Assembly (NCBI RefSeq): GCF_030811855.1
Contig: NZ_JAUSRN010000008.1
Coordinates: 186,001 to 250,000, forward strand
DNA length: 64,000 bases
Reading direction: 5' to 3'
DNA from: Variovorax paradoxus
GTDB lineage: Bacteria; Pseudomonadota; Gammaproteobacteria; Burkholderiales; Burkholderiaceae_C
Position numbers and translations under genes: made by a program. The notes beneath the pieces were generated by a model that saw nothing but the letters and a program-made list of their open reading frames with translations, did not search any database and was not told the DNA's origin. Of the stretch, positions 18,321-29,515 are shown piece by piece (within the stretch, counting starts at the first letter, position 1; every line of letters begins with the position of its first letter).

Positions 18321-19520
18321 ATGTCGGGAATTGGACAAGGCCGTCGCGGGGCTTGGCGCGCGGCGCTGGCCTGCATGGTCACTTTGGCAGTGGCAATGGG
18401 GCTGGGGCGTTTCGCTTTCACACCCATGTTGCCGATCATGTTGCATGAGGGAAAGCTCCAGCTCGAGGCAGGCGGCGTGCTGGCGTCGCTCAACTACCTG
18501 GGCTATTTCCTGGGCGCGGTCAGCTGCGCGGCCATCGGCATCAAGGCCAAGACCATGGTGCGCGGCGGGCTGGCCGCAACGGCCGTGCTGCTGGTCGGCA
18601 TGGGCGTGCTCCACAGCTTCACCAGTTGGGGTGTTCTGCGCGCGGCAGCCGGCGTAATGAGCGCGTGGGTATTCGTCTTTGCGTCCGGCTGGGGGTTGCG
18701 CCGGTTGGCCGAAACCAATTCCCCGGCACTGGCCGGCGTGATCTACACGGGGCCTGGCATCGGCATCGCCATGACTGGCTTGCTCGGCGGTGCCCTAGGC
18801 CGCTGGGGTTCGGAAGTGGGTTGGATTGGCCTCGGCATGCTGGCGGTGGTGCTGGTGGCGGCGATCTGGCGGGTGTTCGACGATGGCGAACTGCCCGCGG
18901 CTGGCGCGTCTACAACCGCACCGGTGGGCACGGCCGGGATGCCCACATCGGCCTCGACGCGAAGCGACGCGGCATGGCTGGTCGCGCTCTATGGCCTGGC
19001 CGGCTTCGGTTACATCATCACGGCGACCTTCCTGCCCGTGATTGCCCGGCAGGCTCTTCCGGGCTCGCCCTGGCCCGACTTCTTCTGGCCGCTTTTCGGG
19101 CTGGCGATCATTCCTGGCGCGCTGATCGGCGCCCGCGCGCCCCTCCATTGGGACAACCGGCTGCTGCTGGCGGCGGCCTACGCGTTGCAGGCGCTGGGTG
19201 TATTGCTGTCGGTGGCATGGCCCACGATTGCCGGTTTTGCGCTTGGCAGCCTGCTGCTCGGCATGCCGTTCACGGCCATCACTCTTTTTGCAATGCGGGA
19301 TGCGCGCCGGCTGCGGGGCAATGCCGCTGCCGGGCTGATCGGCTACGCCACGGCGTCCTACGGCGTCGGGCAGATCATTGGCCCGCTCTTTGCCGCGCCG
19401 CTGGCCCAGCGAACCGGCTCTTTCCAATTGCCGTTGCTGGTGGCGGCCGCGGCCTTGGCGCTGGGGGCCGTGCTGTTCGTGGTGGTGTGGTCGAAATCTC
19501 GCCGCATAACAGGCAACTGA
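18321..19520 (+). CDS. MFS transporter, YbfB/YjiJ family
   Basis: This is a twelve-helix major facilitator superfamily permease of the YbfB/YjiJ class. The 399-residue product begins after a short polar leader with LACMVTLAVAMGLGRFAFTPMLPIML, the hallmark GLGRFAxTPxLP of this class, and shows regular hydrophobic segments throughout, with a central cytoplasmic loop at about residues 190-215. The substrate is unknown for most members. It lies 19 bases after yejF on the same strand and may be co-transcribed, but a role in peptide transport is not implied. A hairpin with a T tract follows within 60-90 bases. Confidence 0.85.
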   Translation: MSGIGQGRRGAWRAALACMVTLAVAMGLGRFAFTPMLPIMLHEGKLQLEAGGVLASLNYLGYFLGAVSCAAIGIKAKTMVRGGLAATAVLLVGMGVLHSFTSWGVLRAAAGVMSAWVFVFASGWGLRRLAETNSPALAGVIYTGPGIGIAMTGLLGGALGRWGSEVGWIGLGMLAVVLVAAIWRVFDDGELPAAGASTTAPVGTAGMPTSASTRSDAAWLVALYGLAGFGYIITATFLPVIARQALPGSPWPDFFWPLFGLAIIPGALIGARAPLHWDNRLLLAAAYALQALGVLLSVAWPTIAGFALGSLLLGMPFTAITLFAMRDARRLRGNAAAGLIGYATASYGVGQIIGPLFAAPLAQRTGSFQLPLLVAAAALALGAVLFVVVWSKSRRITGN

Positions 19521-19533
19521 GCGTCAATGCCCC

Positions 19534-19561
19534 TTCATTTCTCACACGAATAGCATATAAT
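19534..19561 (+). promoter_or_regulatory. Candidate promoter of the rimP-nusA-infB operon
   Basis: A perfect -10 box TATAAT occupies 19556-19561, with a weak -35-like TTCATT at 19534-19539 and 16-base spacing. The predicted start point is near 19567, directly before a terminator hairpin. Confidence 0.6.
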
Positions 19562-19578
19562 TCGAGGCTCACGACCAA

Positions 19579-19608
19579 ACGGGCGGGTACCAACCGCCCG
19601 TTTTTTTT
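19579..19608 (+). terminator. Promoter-proximal intrinsic terminator (attenuator candidate) upstream of rimP
   Basis: Perfect arms ACGGGCGG and CCGCCCGT close a 7-base loop and run straight into eight T residues. It sits about 12 bases after the predicted start point of the rimP promoter and 80 bases before rimP, so rimP transcripts must read through it. It may also end transcripts from the upstream MFS gene. Confidence 0.85.
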
Positions 19609-19688
19609 GGTCTATGCATTCTCGATGCGTGGCACCCGTGGCGGGCGGGTGGCGCGCATAACCATTTTTACAAGGCATTTTCAAACAC

Positions 19689-20336
19689 GTGGCATTGCAG
19701 CAGACAGTGGAACAAACCGTGGCCGGACTCGGCTACGACCTGGTCGAGATCGAAAGATCGGCCGGGGGATTGCTGCGCGTCACGATTGATTTGCCCTGGA
19801 CAGCCCCCACCTCGGAAGCTGTGGCTGCAGGTATTCCCGAGCCTTTCGTGACCGTCGAGGATTGCGAAAAGGTCACGCGGCAATTGCAGTTCGCGCTCGA
19901 GGTCGATGGTGTCGATTACAAGCGGCTCGAGGTTTCCTCGCCGGGTATTGACCGTCCGCTTCGCAATGAGCAGGATTTCGAGCGTTTCGTCGGCGAGGTG
20001 ATCGACATCACGCTCAAGGCGCCCATGGGTGCCGCGGCGGCGGGGCAGGTGTCTGCCAACCGCAAGAAGTTTCGCGGCACGCTGGAGCGTGCTGAAAAGG
20101 CGCAAGGGGCTGACGGAGCCCCGGGCTGGCAAATCGTCTGGAGCGATGCGCCCGAGCCCAAACCGGGACAAAAAGTGAGCAAGAAGCGCGCGCCTGCAAA
20201 GTTGCAGGCGCTCGGCTTCGTGCTGGACGAGCTGCGCGATGCGCGGCTCGCGCCAATTGTGGATTTCAAGGGCCGCAGGGCCAAAACCCAACCGGGTTTT
20301 TCGGATATTGACGACGGAACGAATGTTCCGGACTGA
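19689..20336 (+). CDS. rimP: Ribosome maturation factor RimP
   Basis: RimP assists maturation of the 30S ribosomal subunit. The 215-residue product has the RimP N-terminal domain ([28 protein letters not shown]), the block [17 protein letters not shown] [20 protein letters not shown], and [25 protein letters not shown]. It starts at GTG 19689, with only AAGG about 14 bases upstream, so initiation may be weak. It carries an insertion rich in Lys/Pro (about residues 135-170) compared with the E. coli protein of about 150 residues. It is the first gene of the translation operon. Confidence 0.95.
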   Translation: MALQQTVEQTVAGLGYDLVEIERSAGGLLRVTIDLPWTAPTSEAVAAGIPEPFVTVEDCEKVTRQLQFALEVDGVDYKRLEVSSPGIDRPLRNEQDFERFVGEVIDITLKAPMGAAAAGQVSANRKKFRGTLERAEKAQGADGAPGWQIVWSDAPEPKPGQKVSKKRAPAKLQALGFVLDELRDARLAPIVDFKGRRAKTQPGFSDIDDGTNVPD

Positions 20337-20352
20337 ACAGAGGAGTGGTGGC

Positions 20353-21837
20353 ATGAATCGCGAAATGTTGATGTTGGTGGATGCGATCTCGCGAGAGAAG
20401 AACGTCGAGCGCGACGTGGTCTTCGGCGCGGTCGAATCCGCACTGGCGCAAGCCACCAAGAAGCTCTATGCGGGCGAAGTGGACATCCGCGTGGCCGTGG
20501 ACCGCGACAGCGGCGACTACGAAACCTTCCGCCGCTGGCACGTCGTTCCGGACGAGGCCGGCCTGCAGCTGCCCGACCAGGAAATCCTCCTGTTCGAAGC
20601 CAAGGAAGAAATGCCCGACATCGAGGTCGACGAGTACATCGAGGAATCGGTGGACTCGGTGCCGATCGGCCGCATCGGCGCCATGGCCGCCAAGCAGGTG
20701 ATCCTGCAGAAGATCCGCGACGCTGAGCGCGAAATGCTGCTGAACGACTTCATGTCGCGCGGCGACAAGATCTTCGTGGGCACCGTCAAGCGCCTGGACA
20801 AGGGCGACATCATTGTGGAGGCCGGCCGCGTCGAAGGGCGCCTGCGCCGCAGCGAAATGATCGCCAAGGAAAACCTGCGCAACGGCGACCGCGTGCGGGC
20901 CATGATCATGGAGGTCGACCTGACGCTGCGCGGCGCGCCGATCATCCTCTCGCGCTCGGCCCCCGAGTTCATGATCGAGCTGTTCCGCCAGGAAGTACCC
21001 GAGATCGAACAAGGCCTGCTCGAAATCAAGAGCTGCGCCCGTGACCCCGGTTCGCGCGCCAAGATCGCCGTGCTCTCGCACGACAAGCGTGTCGACCCGA
21101 TCGGCACCTGCGTCGGCGTGCGCGGCACCCGTGTCAATGCCGTGACCAACGAGCTCGCCGGCGAGCGTGTGGACATCGTGCTGTGGAGCGAAGATCCGGC
21201 GCAGTTCGTGATCGGCGCCCTGGCTCCGGCCAATGTGTCTTCCATCGTTGTCGATGAAGAAAAGCACGCCATGGACGTGGTGGTCGACGAGGAAAACCTC
21301 GCCATCGCCATCGGCCGCGGCGGCCAGAACGTGAGGCTCGCCTCCGATCTGACCGGCTGGAAGATCAACATCATGGACGCCAACGAATCTGCCCAGAAGC
21401 AGGCCGTCGAAACCGACGCCAGCCGCAAGCTGTTCATGGAAAAGCTCGACGTCGACGAGGAAATCGCCGACATCCTGATCTCCGAGGGCTTCAACAGCCT
21501 CGAGGAAGTGGCCTATGTGCCGATCTCCGAAATGCTGGAGATCGAAGCTTTCGATGAAGACACCATCAATGAGCTGCGCACGCGCGCCAAGGATGCGCTG
21601 CTGACCATGGAAATCGCCAAGGAAGAGGGCGTCGAGACCGTCTCGCAGAATCTGCGCGACCTCGAAGGCCTCGACCCCGAGCTGATTCCAAAGCTGGCCG
21701 AGGCGGGTGTGCACACCCGCGACGACCTCGCCGACCTCGCGGTCGATGAACTCACCGAGATCACCGGCCACAGCGCCGATGACGCCAAAGCCCTCATCTT
21801 GAAAGCCCGCGAACATTGGTTCGCCGGCCAAGAGTGA
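20353..21837 (+). CDS. nusA: Transcription termination/antitermination factor NusA
   Basis: NusA binds RNA polymerase and modulates pausing, intrinsic termination and antitermination. The 494-residue product starts [21 protein letters not shown], followed by the N-terminal RNAP-binding domain, an S1 domain (about 130-200, [20 protein letters not shown]), two KH domains (about 230-345, including [15 protein letters not shown] and [15 protein letters not shown]) and two C-terminal acidic helix-hairpin repeats. The ATG at 20353 has AGGAG upstream. It follows rimP by 16 bases. NusA in other bacteria can regulate its own operon, which is relevant to the leader terminator here. Confidence 0.97.
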   Translation: MNREMLMLVDAISREKNVERDVVFGAVESALAQATKKLYAGEVDIRVAVDRDSGDYETFRRWHVVPDEAGLQLPDQEILLFEAKEEMPDIEVDEYIEESVDSVPIGRIGAMAAKQVILQKIRDAEREMLLNDFMSRGDKIFVGTVKRLDKGDIIVEAGRVEGRLRRSEMIAKENLRNGDRVRAMIMEVDLTLRGAPIILSRSAPEFMIELFRQEVPEIEQGLLEIKSCARDPGSRAKIAVLSHDKRVDPIGTCVGVRGTRVNAVTNELAGERVDIVLWSEDPAQFVIGALAPANVSSIVVDEEKHAMDVVVDEENLAIAIGRGGQNVRLASDLTGWKINIMDANESAQKQAVETDASRKLFMEKLDVDEEIADILISEGFNSLEEVAYVPISEMLEIEAFDEDTINELRTRAKDALLTMEIAKEEGVETVSQNLRDLEGLDPELIPKLAEAGVHTRDDLADLAVDELTEITGHSADDAKALILKAREHWFAGQE

Positions 21838-21861
21838 TGGTCATGGAGGCACGAAACCAAT

Positions 21862-24816
21862 ATGTCCAGTACCACTGTCGCCGAGTTCGCGAACGAGCTC
21901 AAGAAGACTCCCGAAACCTTGCTTGACCAGCTCAAGAGCGCAGGCGTGCCCAAAGCGGCACCCACCGATGCACTCACCGAGGCTGACAAGCAGCGCCTGC
22001 TCGGCTTTCTCAAAGCCAGCCACGGCACCGCCGAGCCCGAGCGCAAGAAGATCACGCTGACGAAAAAGTCGACCAGCGAGATCAAGCAGGCCGATGCCAC
22101 CGGCCGCGCCCGCACCATCCAGGTCGAGGTGCGCAAGAAGCGCACCTTCATCCAGCGCGACGACGGCCACCCGGCCGTGCCCGAAGCACAACAACCGGTG
22201 GCCGAAGCGCCCGCGGCTCCCGCCGCACCGCGCGTCGACGAAGCTGAACTGGCCCGCCGCGAGGAAGAAGCGCGCCGCCAGGCCGAACTGATCCGCCGCC
22301 AGGAAGAAGAACTGGTCGAGAAGCGCCGCCTGCGCGAAGAAGCCGAAGCGCGCGAACGCGAGCAGGCCGAAAAGGCCGAGCGCGCCGAACAGGCAGAGCA
22401 GGAAGCCGCACGCATCGCCGCCGAGAAGAAGGCCGCTGCCGAAGCCGCTGCCGCGCCCGCCAAGGAAGCGGCCAAGCCGGTAGCAGCACCTGCGGCCGCC
22501 GCAGCCGCTGCCGCCGAGCAGCAAGCCGCAGACACCAAGCTGGCCGCCCAGACCGCCGCCACGCAAGCCAAGGAAGACGCGAAGGCCAAGGCCGCCGCCG
22601 AATCGAAGGCCCGTGCCGACGAAGAAGCCGCCCGCGCGAAGGACCTCGACGAGCGCCGCCGCAAGGCACTCGCCGAAGCCGAAGCCATTCGCGCCATGAT
22701 GAATGCACCGGCCCGCGTGCTGGTGCCGCACAAGGCGCCCGAGAAGCCGCAGCCCGAAAAAGCCGCGGTCAAGGGAACGCTACACAAGCCAGCCACCCCG
22801 GCCGCGCGCCCCGGCGCGCCAGCCGCACCGGGTGCAGCCGCAGCCCCTGGCGCTGCGGGTGCCGGCAAGGAAGTCAAGTCGGCCAAGCTCTCATCGAGCT
22901 GGGCTGGCGATCCGGCCAAGAAGAAAGAAATCAAGACCCGCGGCGATGCCAGCGGTGGTGTCGGCCGCGGCAACTGGCGCGGAGGCCCGCGCGGCCGCCG
23001 TGGCAGCAACGACCGTGGAGGCCACGAAGAGCATGTGCAGGCCGCACCGGTCGAGGCGCGCATTCTCGAAGTGCACGTGCCCGAAACCATCACGGTGGCC
23101 GAGCTCGCCCACAAGATGGCCGTCAAGGCGCAGGAAGTCATCAAGCAGCTCATGAAGCTGGGCCAGATGGCGACCATCAACCAGTCGCTGGACCAGGACA
23201 CCGCCATGATCCTGGTGGAGGAAATGGGCCACAACGCGGTCGTTGCTGCGCTTGACGACCCCGAAGCCTTCACCGACGAGGACGTGTCGGCGCAAACCGC
23301 CGAAGCCCTGCCGCGCGCGCCGGTCGTGACCGTCATGGGTCACGTCGACCACGGCAAGACCTCGCTGCTGGATTACATCCGCCGCGCCAAGGTGGCCGCG
23401 GGCGAAGCCGGCGGCATCACGCAGCACATCGGTGCCTACCATGTGCAGACCGAACGCGGCATGGTGTCGTTCCTCGACACCCCGGGTCACGAGGCCTTCA
23501 CGGCCATGCGTGCCCGCGGTGCGCAGGCCACCGACATCGTCATCCTCGTTGTGGCGGCTGACGACGGGGTCATGCCCCAGACCAAGGAAGCCATCAAGCA
23601 CGCGAAGGCTGCCGGTGTGCCGATCGTGGTCGCGATCAACAAGATCGACAAGCCCGACGCCAGCCCGGACCGCGTGAAGCAGGAACTGGTGACCGAAGAG
23701 GTGGTGCCCGAAGAGTACGGCGGCGACGTGCCGTTCGTGCCGGTGTCCGCCAAGACGGGCCAGGGCATCGACGAGCTGCTCGAGCAGGTGCTGCTGCAGG
23801 CCGAAGTGCTGGAACTCAAGGCGCCGGTGGATGCCGCCGCCAAGGGCCTGGTCATTGAGGCCCAACTCGACAAGGGCCGCGGCCCGGTCGCCACCGTGCT
23901 GGTGCAGTCCGGCACGCTCAAGACCGGCGACGTGGTGCTGGCGGGTTCGACCTATGGCCGCGTACGCGCCATGCTGGACGAAGACGGCAAGAGCATCAAG
24001 ACGGCCGGCCCGTCGATCCCGGTGGAAATCCAGGGTCTGACCGAAGTGCCGCAGGCGGGCGACGAGTTCATGGTGATGTCCGACGAGCGCCGTGCGCGCG
24101 AAATCGCCACCTACCGTGCCGGCAAGTTCCGCAACACCAAGCTGGCGAAGGCTCAGGCTGCGAACCTGCAGAACATGTTCACCGACCTTTCGGCCGGCGA
24201 AGTGCAGACGCTGCGCATCATCATCAAGGCCGACGTGCAGGGCTCGCAGGAAGCGCTGGCCCAGTCGCTGCTCAAGCTGGCGACCGAAGAGGTCAAGGTG
24301 CAGATCGTGTACGCCGGCGTGGGCGGCATCAGCGAAAGCGACATCAACCTTGCCATCGCCTCGAAGGCGATCGTGATCGGCTTCAACGTGCGCGCCGATG
24401 CCGGTGCGCGCAAGCTGGCCGAAGGCAATGGCGTGCAGCTGAACTACTACAGCATCATTTACGACGCTGTGGACGAGATCAAGGTCGCGATGTCGGGCAT
24501 GCTGGCACCGGAGCGCCGCGAGGAAATCATCGGTTCGGCCGAAATCCGCACGGTGTTCGTGGCTTCCAAGATCGGTACGGTTGCAGGTTCGTACATCACC
24601 TCGGGCTCGGTCAACCGCACGGCGCATTTCCGCCTGCTGCGCGACAACGTGGTGATCTACACCGGCGAAGTCGACTCGATCAAGCGCATGAAGGACGACG
24701 TTCGCGAAGTGCGCGAAGGCTTCGAGTGCGGTATCAAGCTCAAGAACTACAACGACATCAAAGAAGGTGATCAGTTGGAATTCTTCGAGATCAAGGAAAT
24801 CGCCCGGACGCTGTAA
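21862..24816 (+). CDS. infB: Translation initiation factor IF-2
   Basis: IF-2 is the GTPase that places initiator tRNA on the ribosome. The 984-residue product has an IF2-N domain at the start ([23 protein letters not shown]), a long low-complexity Ala/Glu/Lys/Arg region (about 100-390), a second IF2-N-like domain (about 395-450), then the G domain with P-loop [20 protein letters not shown] and NKIDK, and domains II-IV to the C-terminus [15 protein letters not shown]. It is longer than E. coli IF-2 (about 890) because of the repetitive linker. It follows nusA by 24 bases. Internal starts giving shorter isoforms, as in E. coli, are possible but not assigned. Confidence 0.98.
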   Translation: MSSTTVAEFANELKKTPETLLDQLKSAGVPKAAPTDALTEADKQRLLGFLKASHGTAEPERKKITLTKKSTSEIKQADATGRARTIQVEVRKKRTFIQRDDGHPAVPEAQQPVAEAPAAPAAPRVDEAELARREEEARRQAELIRRQEEELVEKRRLREEAEAREREQAEKAERAEQAEQEAARIAAEKKAAAEAAAAPAKEAAKPVAAPAAAAAAAAEQQAADTKLAAQTAATQAKEDAKAKAAAESKARADEEAARAKDLDERRRKALAEAEAIRAMMNAPARVLVPHKAPEKPQPEKAAVKGTLHKPATPAARPGAPAAPGAAAAPGAAGAGKEVKSAKLSSSWAGDPAKKKEIKTRGDASGGVGRGNWRGGPRGRRGSNDRGGHEEHVQAAPVEARILEVHVPETITVAELAHKMAVKAQEVIKQLMKLGQMATINQSLDQDTAMILVEEMGHNAVVAALDDPEAFTDEDVSAQTAEALPRAPVVTVMGHVDHGKTSLLDYIRRAKVAAGEAGGITQHIGAYHVQTERGMVSFLDTPGHEAFTAMRARGAQATDIVILVVAADDGVMPQTKEAIKHAKAAGVPIVVAINKIDKPDASPDRVKQELVTEEVVPEEYGGDVPFVPVSAKTGQGIDELLEQVLLQAEVLELKAPVDAAAKGLVIEAQLDKGRGPVATVLVQSGTLKTGDVVLAGSTYGRVRAMLDEDGKSIKTAGPSIPVEIQGLTEVPQAGDEFMVMSDERRAREIATYRAGKFRNTKLAKAQAANLQNMFTDLSAGEVQTLRIIIKADVQGSQEALAQSLLKLATEEVKVQIVYAGVGGISESDINLAIASKAIVIGFNVRADAGARKLAEGNGVQLNYYSIIYDAVDEIKVAMSGMLAPERREEIIGSAEIRTVFVASKIGTVAGSYITSGSVNRTAHFRLLRDNVVIYTGEVDSIKRMKDDVREVREGFECGIKLKNYNDIKEGDQLEFFEIKEIARTL

Positions 24817-24837
24817 GCGTTCGATGCGAGAGAGACC

Positions 24838-25209
24838 ATGCCGAAAAGAAAAGCCGCCGCCCCCAACCGCGCGTTCAAGGTTGCCGACCAGATCCAGCGG
24901 GATCTGACGGAGCTGATCGCGCGCGAGTTGAAGGACCCGCGCGTGGGCATGGTCACGATCCAGGCCGTCGAGGTCACGCCCGACTATGCGCATGCGAAGG
25001 TCTACTTCAGCATGCTCACGGGCGACGTGACCGAGACCACCGAAGCGCTGAACCAGGCTGCGGGGTTTCTTCGCAACGGCCTGTTCAAGCGCCTCCACAT
25101 CCACACCGTGCCGACGCTGCACTTCCTGTTCGATCGCACCACCGAGCGTGCGGCCGACATGAATGCGCTCATCGCGCAGGCCGTCGCTTCGCGTTCGAAA
25201 GACGACTAG
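24838..25209 (+). CDS. rbfA: 30S ribosome-binding factor RbfA
   Basis: RbfA helps process the 5' end of 16S rRNA and mature the 30S subunit. The 123-residue product shows the KH-like RbfA fold, with [44 protein letters not shown] and the C-terminal [19 protein letters not shown]. Length is normal for the family. It lies 21 bases after infB and 2 bases before truB in the operon. Confidence 0.97.
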   Translation: MPKRKAAAPNRAFKVADQIQRDLTELIARELKDPRVGMVTIQAVEVTPDYAHAKVYFSMLTGDVTETTEALNQAAGFLRNGLFKRLHIHTVPTLHFLFDRTTERAADMNALIAQAVASRSKDD

Positions 25210-25211
25210 CG

Positions 25212-26180
25212 ATGAATGCGCCACGCACAAGGGTGCAGCGGCGCCCTGTGCATGGGGTGTTGTTGCTCGACAAACCGCTGGGACTCTCCAGCAACCAGGC
25301 TTTGCAAAAAGCCAAGTGGTTGCTGCGCGCCGAAAAAGCGGGCCACACCGGCACGCTCGACCCGCTGGCCACCGGCGTGCTGCCGCTGTGCTTCGGCGCG
25401 GCCACCAAGTTCAGCCAGCTGCATCTCGATGCCGACAAGACCTACGAGGCTACGGCCCGCCTGGGCATCAAGACCGCCACCGGCGATGCCGAGGGCGAGG
25501 TGATCGCCGAGCGTCCGGTGCACGTCACGCCTGAAGACCTGGCCCGCGTCGAGGCGCAATTCACCGGCCCCATCCGGCAAGTGCCGCCGATGCACAGCGC
25601 ACTCAAGAAAGACGGCAAGGCGCTGTACGAGTACGCCCGCGAAGGCATCGAGATCGAGCGCGCGCCGCGCGACGTGGTCATTCATGCATTGAAGATCACG
25701 CAGGCAGCGGCCGAATCGGCGGGCAATGCGATAAAAATAGTGGCTTCCGTGAGCAAGGGAACCTACATTCGCACGCTGGGCGAAGACATCGGCGAGGCAC
25801 TGGGCTGCGGCGCCCACCTCACGTCGCTGCGCCGTACGGCCACCGGCGGTTTCGGCGTGGTGCAGTGCATCACGCTCGAAGCGCTCGAAGCCATGGGCGA
25901 GGAAGAGCGGCTGGCCCAATTGTTGCCTGCCGAATCCCTGGTCGAGGGCCATACCATCGTCACGCTGGGCAGCGAAGATGCGGGGCGCTTTCTGTCCGGC
26001 CTGCGCCGCCGCGGCACCTGGCCCGATGCCGACCACGTGGCAGTGTTCGGCGAAGCGCCTCCCGCCTTCCTCGGCACGGCGCATGTCGCTGCCAACGAAT
26101 TGATACCGGGGCGCTTGCTGAACCCCATCGAAATCCAGCAAATTCTTTTGAACGCACAACAGACCGAAGCGACACCATGA
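25212..26180 (+). CDS. truB: tRNA pseudouridine(55) synthase TruB
   Basis: TruB makes pseudouridine 55 in the T loop of tRNA. The 322-residue product has the [22 protein letters not shown] block that carries the catalytic Asp, the [22 protein letters not shown] motif, and the [27 protein letters not shown] block. Length matches E. coli TruB (about 314). Its stop overlaps the typA start by 4 bases (ATGA). Confidence 0.97.
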   Translation: MNAPRTRVQRRPVHGVLLLDKPLGLSSNQALQKAKWLLRAEKAGHTGTLDPLATGVLPLCFGAATKFSQLHLDADKTYEATARLGIKTATGDAEGEVIAERPVHVTPEDLARVEAQFTGPIRQVPPMHSALKKDGKALYEYAREGIEIERAPRDVVIHALKITQAAAESAGNAIKIVASVSKGTYIRTLGEDIGEALGCGAHLTSLRRTATGGFGVVQCITLEALEAMGEEERLAQLLPAESLVEGHTIVTLGSEDAGRFLSGLRRRGTWPDADHVAVFGEAPPAFLGTAHVAANELIPGRLLNPIEIQQILLNAQQTEATP

Positions 26181-28012
26181 GTACCAAGCAAATCCGCAAT
26201 ATCGCCATCATTGCCCACGTGGACCATGGCAAGACCACGATGGTCGACCAATTGCTGCGCCAGTCGGGCACCTTCGCCGAGCACGAGAAAGTCGTCGACA
26301 CGGTGATGGACAACAACGCCATTGAAAAGGAACGTGGCATCACGATCCTGGCCAAGAACTGCGCCGTGACCTGGGAAGGCACGCACATCAACATCGTCGA
26401 CACCCCCGGCCACGCGGACTTCGGCGGTGAAGTGGAACGCGCGCTGTCGATGGTCGACGGCGTGGTGCTGCTGATCGACGCGCAGGAAGGCCCGATGCCG
26501 CAGACGCGCTTCGTGACCAAGAAGGCGCTGGCCCTCGGCCTCAAGCCAATCCTGGTCGTGAACAAGGTCGACAAGCCGGGCGCGAACCCCGACAAGGTGG
26601 TGAACGCCGCCTTCGACCTGTTCGACAAGCTCGGTGCCACCGACGAACAGCTCGACTTCCCCGTGGTGTATGCCTCTGGCATCAACGGCTGGTCGTCGCT
26701 GGAAGAAGGCGCTGCAGGCGAGCAGTGGGGCCCCGACATGTCGGCCCTGTTCAACACCATCTTGAAGCACGTTCCGTCGCAAAAGGGTGACCCGAACGCG
26801 CCGCTGCAGCTGCAGATTTCCGCGCTCGACTTCTCGACCTTCGTCGGCCGCATCGGCGTGGGCCGCATCAGCCAGGGCACGCTCCGGCCCATGACCGACG
26901 TGCTGGTCATGGAAGGTCCGGACGGCAAGACCGTCAAGGGCCGCGTCAACCAGGTGCTGACCTTCCAAGGCCTGGACCGCGTGCAATCGATTGAAGCCGG
27001 CCCCGGCGAAATCGTGCTGATCAACGGCATCACCGACATCGGCATCGGCGTCACCGTGACCGACAAGGACAAGCCCGCGCCGCTGCCCATGCTCAAGGTC
27101 GACGAGCCGACCCTGACCATGAACTTCTGCGTGAACACCAGCCCGCTGGCCGGACGCGAAGGCAAGTTCGTCACCAGCCGCCAAATCTGGGACCGCCTGC
27201 AGAAGGAACTGCAGCACAACGTTGCGCTGCGCGTGAACGAAACCGACGAAGAAGGCATCTTCGAAGTGATGGGCCGCGGTGAACTGCACCTGACCATCCT
27301 CTTGGAAAACATGCGCCGCGAAGGCTACGAAATGGCCGTGTCGAAGCCGCGCGTGGTGTTCCGCACCGTGAACGGCGAGAAGCACGAGCCCATCGAGCTG
27401 GTGACGGCCGACATCGAAGAGCAGCACCAGGGCGGCGTGATGCAGGCACTGGGCGAGCGCAAGGGCGAGCTGGTCAACATGGAACCGGACGGCCGCGGCC
27501 GTGTTCGCCTCGAGTACCGCATTCCGGCGCGCGGCCTGATCGGCTTCACCAACGAGTTCCTGAACCTGACGCGCGGCTCGGGCCTCATCAGCAACATCTT
27601 CGACAGCTACGAGGCGCACAAGGGCGACATCGGCAGCCGCAAGAACGGCGTGCTGATCTCGATGGACGATGGTGAAATCTTCACCTACGCCCTGGGCAAG
27701 CTGGACGACCGCGGCCGCATGTTCGTGAAGGCCAACGATCCGGTGTACGAAGGCATGATCGTCGGTATCCACAGCCGCGACAACGACCTCGTGGTGAACG
27801 CCACGCGTACGAAGCAGCTGACCAACTTCCGCGTGAGCGGCAAGGAAGATGCGATCAAGATCACGCCCCCGATCGACCTCACGCTGGAATACGGCGTGGA
27901 ATTCATCGAGGACGACGAGCTGGTCGAAATCACGCCCAAGAGCGTGCGCCTGCGCAAGCGTTTCCTGAAGGAAAGCGACCGCAAGCGCGCCAGCCGCGAA
28001 ACGGCGAGCTGA
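26177..28012 (+). CDS. typA: Translational GTPase TypA/BipA
   Basis: BipA is an EF-G-like ribosome-associated GTPase linked to stress and low-temperature ribosome assembly. The 611-residue product starts [21 protein letters not shown] with the P-loop, switch [18 protein letters not shown] and NKVDKPGA, followed by domain II, EF-G-like domains III and V, and the BipA-specific C-terminal domain (from about 400, [26 protein letters not shown]). The ATG at 26177 overlaps the truB stop, so I take that start rather than any upstream in-frame one. Placement at the end of the nusA-truB operon is unlike E. coli but plausible for Burkholderiales. Confidence 0.97.
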   Translation: MSTKQIRNIAIIAHVDHGKTTMVDQLLRQSGTFAEHEKVVDTVMDNNAIEKERGITILAKNCAVTWEGTHINIVDTPGHADFGGEVERALSMVDGVVLLIDAQEGPMPQTRFVTKKALALGLKPILVVNKVDKPGANPDKVVNAAFDLFDKLGATDEQLDFPVVYASGINGWSSLEEGAAGEQWGPDMSALFNTILKHVPSQKGDPNAPLQLQISALDFSTFVGRIGVGRISQGTLRPMTDVLVMEGPDGKTVKGRVNQVLTFQGLDRVQSIEAGPGEIVLINGITDIGIGVTVTDKDKPAPLPMLKVDEPTLTMNFCVNTSPLAGREGKFVTSRQIWDRLQKELQHNVALRVNETDEEGIFEVMGRGELHLTILLENMRREGYEMAVSKPRVVFRTVNGEKHEPIELVTADIEEQHQGGVMQALGERKGELVNMEPDGRGRVRLEYRIPARGLIGFTNEFLNLTRGSGLISNIFDSYEAHKGDIGSRKNGVLISMDDGEIFTYALGKLDDRGRMFVKANDPVYEGMIVGIHSRDNDLVVNATRTKQLTNFRVSGKEDAIKITPPIDLTLEYGVEFIEDDELVEITPKSVRLRKRFLKESDRKRASRETAS

Positions 28013-28028
28013 GCGCCGACATCGACCG

Positions 28029-28958
28029 ATGCTGCGCCTGACGCACGGAGGAGCCGTGTGGCTGATGGTCGCCGTGACCCTGATGTGGGCCACGGCGGGC
28101 GTGGTCACGCGGCACCTCGCACAGGCGCACAGTTTCGAGATCACCTTCTGGCGCAGCCTCTTCACTATGCTGGCGCTGCTGGTGATCTTGCCGCTTTGGC
28201 GGGGTCGCGCGGTGTTCTCGCAAATCCGCAGCGGCGGGCGCGAACTCTGGATCTCGGGCGTCTGCTGGACCGTGATGTTCACGGCCTTCATGGTGGCGCT
28301 CACGCTGGCCTCGACGGCAAGCGTGCTGGTCACAATGTCGCTCGGGCCCTTGCTTACCGCATTGGCCGCGCGAATCTTCATCGGTCACCGGTTGCCCGCG
28401 CGAACCTGGCTTGCCATCGTGGTGGCTGGGTTGGGCATCGCCTGGATGTACGGCACGCAGCTGATGCAGGGCGGCGATACGGCGGGCGGATCGCTGCTCG
28501 GAACGCTGGTGGCGCTGTGCGTGCCGCTCGCGGGCGCCACCAACTGGACGGTGGTCCAGCATGCGCAGGCCAAGGGGCGCGACATCGACCTGGTTCCCGC
28601 GGTGCTCATTGGCGCCGCGCTCAGCACGCTCGCCACCTTGCCGTTTTCCCTGCCGTTCAAGGCGACCGCGCACGACCTCGGCCTGCTGGCTTTCCTTGGC
28701 GTTTTCCAGCTCGCGATTCCGTGCGTGCTTTCAGTGCTTTGCGCCCGGGTGCTGAAGGCGCCCGAGGTCGCGTTGCTTGCGCTGCTCGAAGTGATTTTCG
28801 GCATTGCACTGGCGTGGCTCGGCGCGGGCGAAGAACCCGCTGCGAGCGTGCTGACCGGCGGTGCGCTGGTCATCGGCGCGCTGGTGTTCAACGAACTGCT
28901 GGCAATGCGCGGACGCCGCGCCACGGTGGCCGATGACGCGCTTCCCAGCGCGCATTAG
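28029..28958 (+). CDS. EamA/DMT family transporter
   Basis: This is a ten-helix drug/metabolite transporter. The 309-residue product contains two EamA repeats: the first from WLMVAVTLMWATAGVVTRHLAQAH to about residue 145 and the second from LLGTLVALCVPLAGATNWTVVQ to about residue 290. The substrate is unknown. It lies 16 bases after typA, so it may be the last gene of that operon. A strong bidirectional terminator follows. Confidence 0.85.
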   Translation: MLRLTHGGAVWLMVAVTLMWATAGVVTRHLAQAHSFEITFWRSLFTMLALLVILPLWRGRAVFSQIRSGGRELWISGVCWTVMFTAFMVALTLASTASVLVTMSLGPLLTALAARIFIGHRLPARTWLAIVVAGLGIAWMYGTQLMQGGDTAGGSLLGTLVALCVPLAGATNWTVVQHAQAKGRDIDLVPAVLIGAALSTLATLPFSLPFKATAHDLGLLAFLGVFQLAIPCVLSVLCARVLKAPEVALLALLEVIFGIALAWLGAGEEPAASVLTGGALVIGALVFNELLAMRGRRATVADDALPSAH

Positions 28959-28991
28959 CGCGCACCAACGCGGCCAGGTAAAGCTCAAAAG

Positions 28992-29022
28992 AAAAAGGCC
29001 CCGACATCTGCCGGGGCCTTTT
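28992..29022. terminator. Bidirectional terminator between EamA gene and lipoprotein gene
   Basis: Arms AAAAGGCCCCG and CGGGGCCTTTT enclose an 8-base loop. A residues on the left and T residues on the right allow it to serve the convergent transcription units on both strands. Confidence 0.9.
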
Positions 29023-29042
29023 CGCATTCAAGAGACGCGCAA

Positions 29043-29438
29043 TCAGGGACGCGCGACTTTCCAGGCGCCGTTCAGGACGCCGTCGCCGGTCTTGTCGCCG
29101 GGCTTGCTGTCCTTCGTCCAGTAGTAAAGCGGAGCGCCCTTGTAGGCCCACTGCTTCTTGCCGTCTTCGCGCACGATGATGGTGTAGCCGCCCATGGGCT
29201 TGGCGGTTTCGGCCACAGGCAGCGGTGGCCAGTTGGCGGCGCACTGGGCGTTGCAGGCGGAGGTGCCCGCACCGGCCGTATCGCGGCCGAAGGTATAGAG
29301 CGTCATGCCATTCGGTCCGACGAGTACGCCGTCGGCGGTGCGGGTGGGCGCGTCGGGTGCGCTGGCGGTCTTGTTGGACATGCCGCCGCAGCCGGCGAGC
29401 AGTGCCGCCGCGAGGATCGAGGCGCTGAGCAATTTCAT
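29043..29438 (-). CDS. Lipoprotein with secreted repeats (COG4315, Yx(FWY)xxD type)
   Basis: The function of this family is not established. The 131-residue product has a lipoprotein signal (LLAGC, acylated Cys about residue 17), then two secreted-repeat units (PF03640 type): DGVLVGPNGMTLYTFGRDTAG with NAQCAANWPPL, and DGKKQWAYKGAPLYYWTKDSKPGD. The Yx(FWY)xxD motifs YTFGRD and YYWTKD are both present, and two cysteines at about residues 78 and 82 could form a disulfide. It is the last gene of an apparent four-gene set. Its paralogue at 30897-31277 is about 70 percent identical over the shared 95 residues, counted by eye. A ribosome site GAAGGAG lies before the ATG. Confidence 0.85.
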   Translation of the reverse strand: MKLLSASILAAALLAGCGGMSNKTASAPDAPTRTADGVLVGPNGMTLYTFGRDTAGAGTSACNAQCAANWPPLPVAETAKPMGGYTIIVREDGKKQWAYKGAPLYYWTKDSKPGDKTGDGVLNGAWKVARP

Positions 29439-29515
29439 GCAGTTTCTCCTTCAGTTGATAAATCGCGAAATCGAGCCAGGTGGTTGGTTGCGCGAGTCGG
29501 CAGTTTATGCCGGGC

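Noticed and set aside
20266..21831. A long minus-strand open frame opposite nusA
   Set aside because: Same GC-driven effect; the composition is His/Asp/Val-rich with no family match.
22300..22720. Repetitive Ala/Glu/Arg-coding sequence that could look like a DNA repeat array
   Set aside because: It is the low-complexity linker of IF-2 and stays in frame; units are not regular at the DNA level.
25763..28381. An 872-codon open frame on the minus strand opposite truB and typA
   Set aside because: The real genes are conserved translation factors in an intact operon. The antisense translation has no recognisable domain and no ribosome site.
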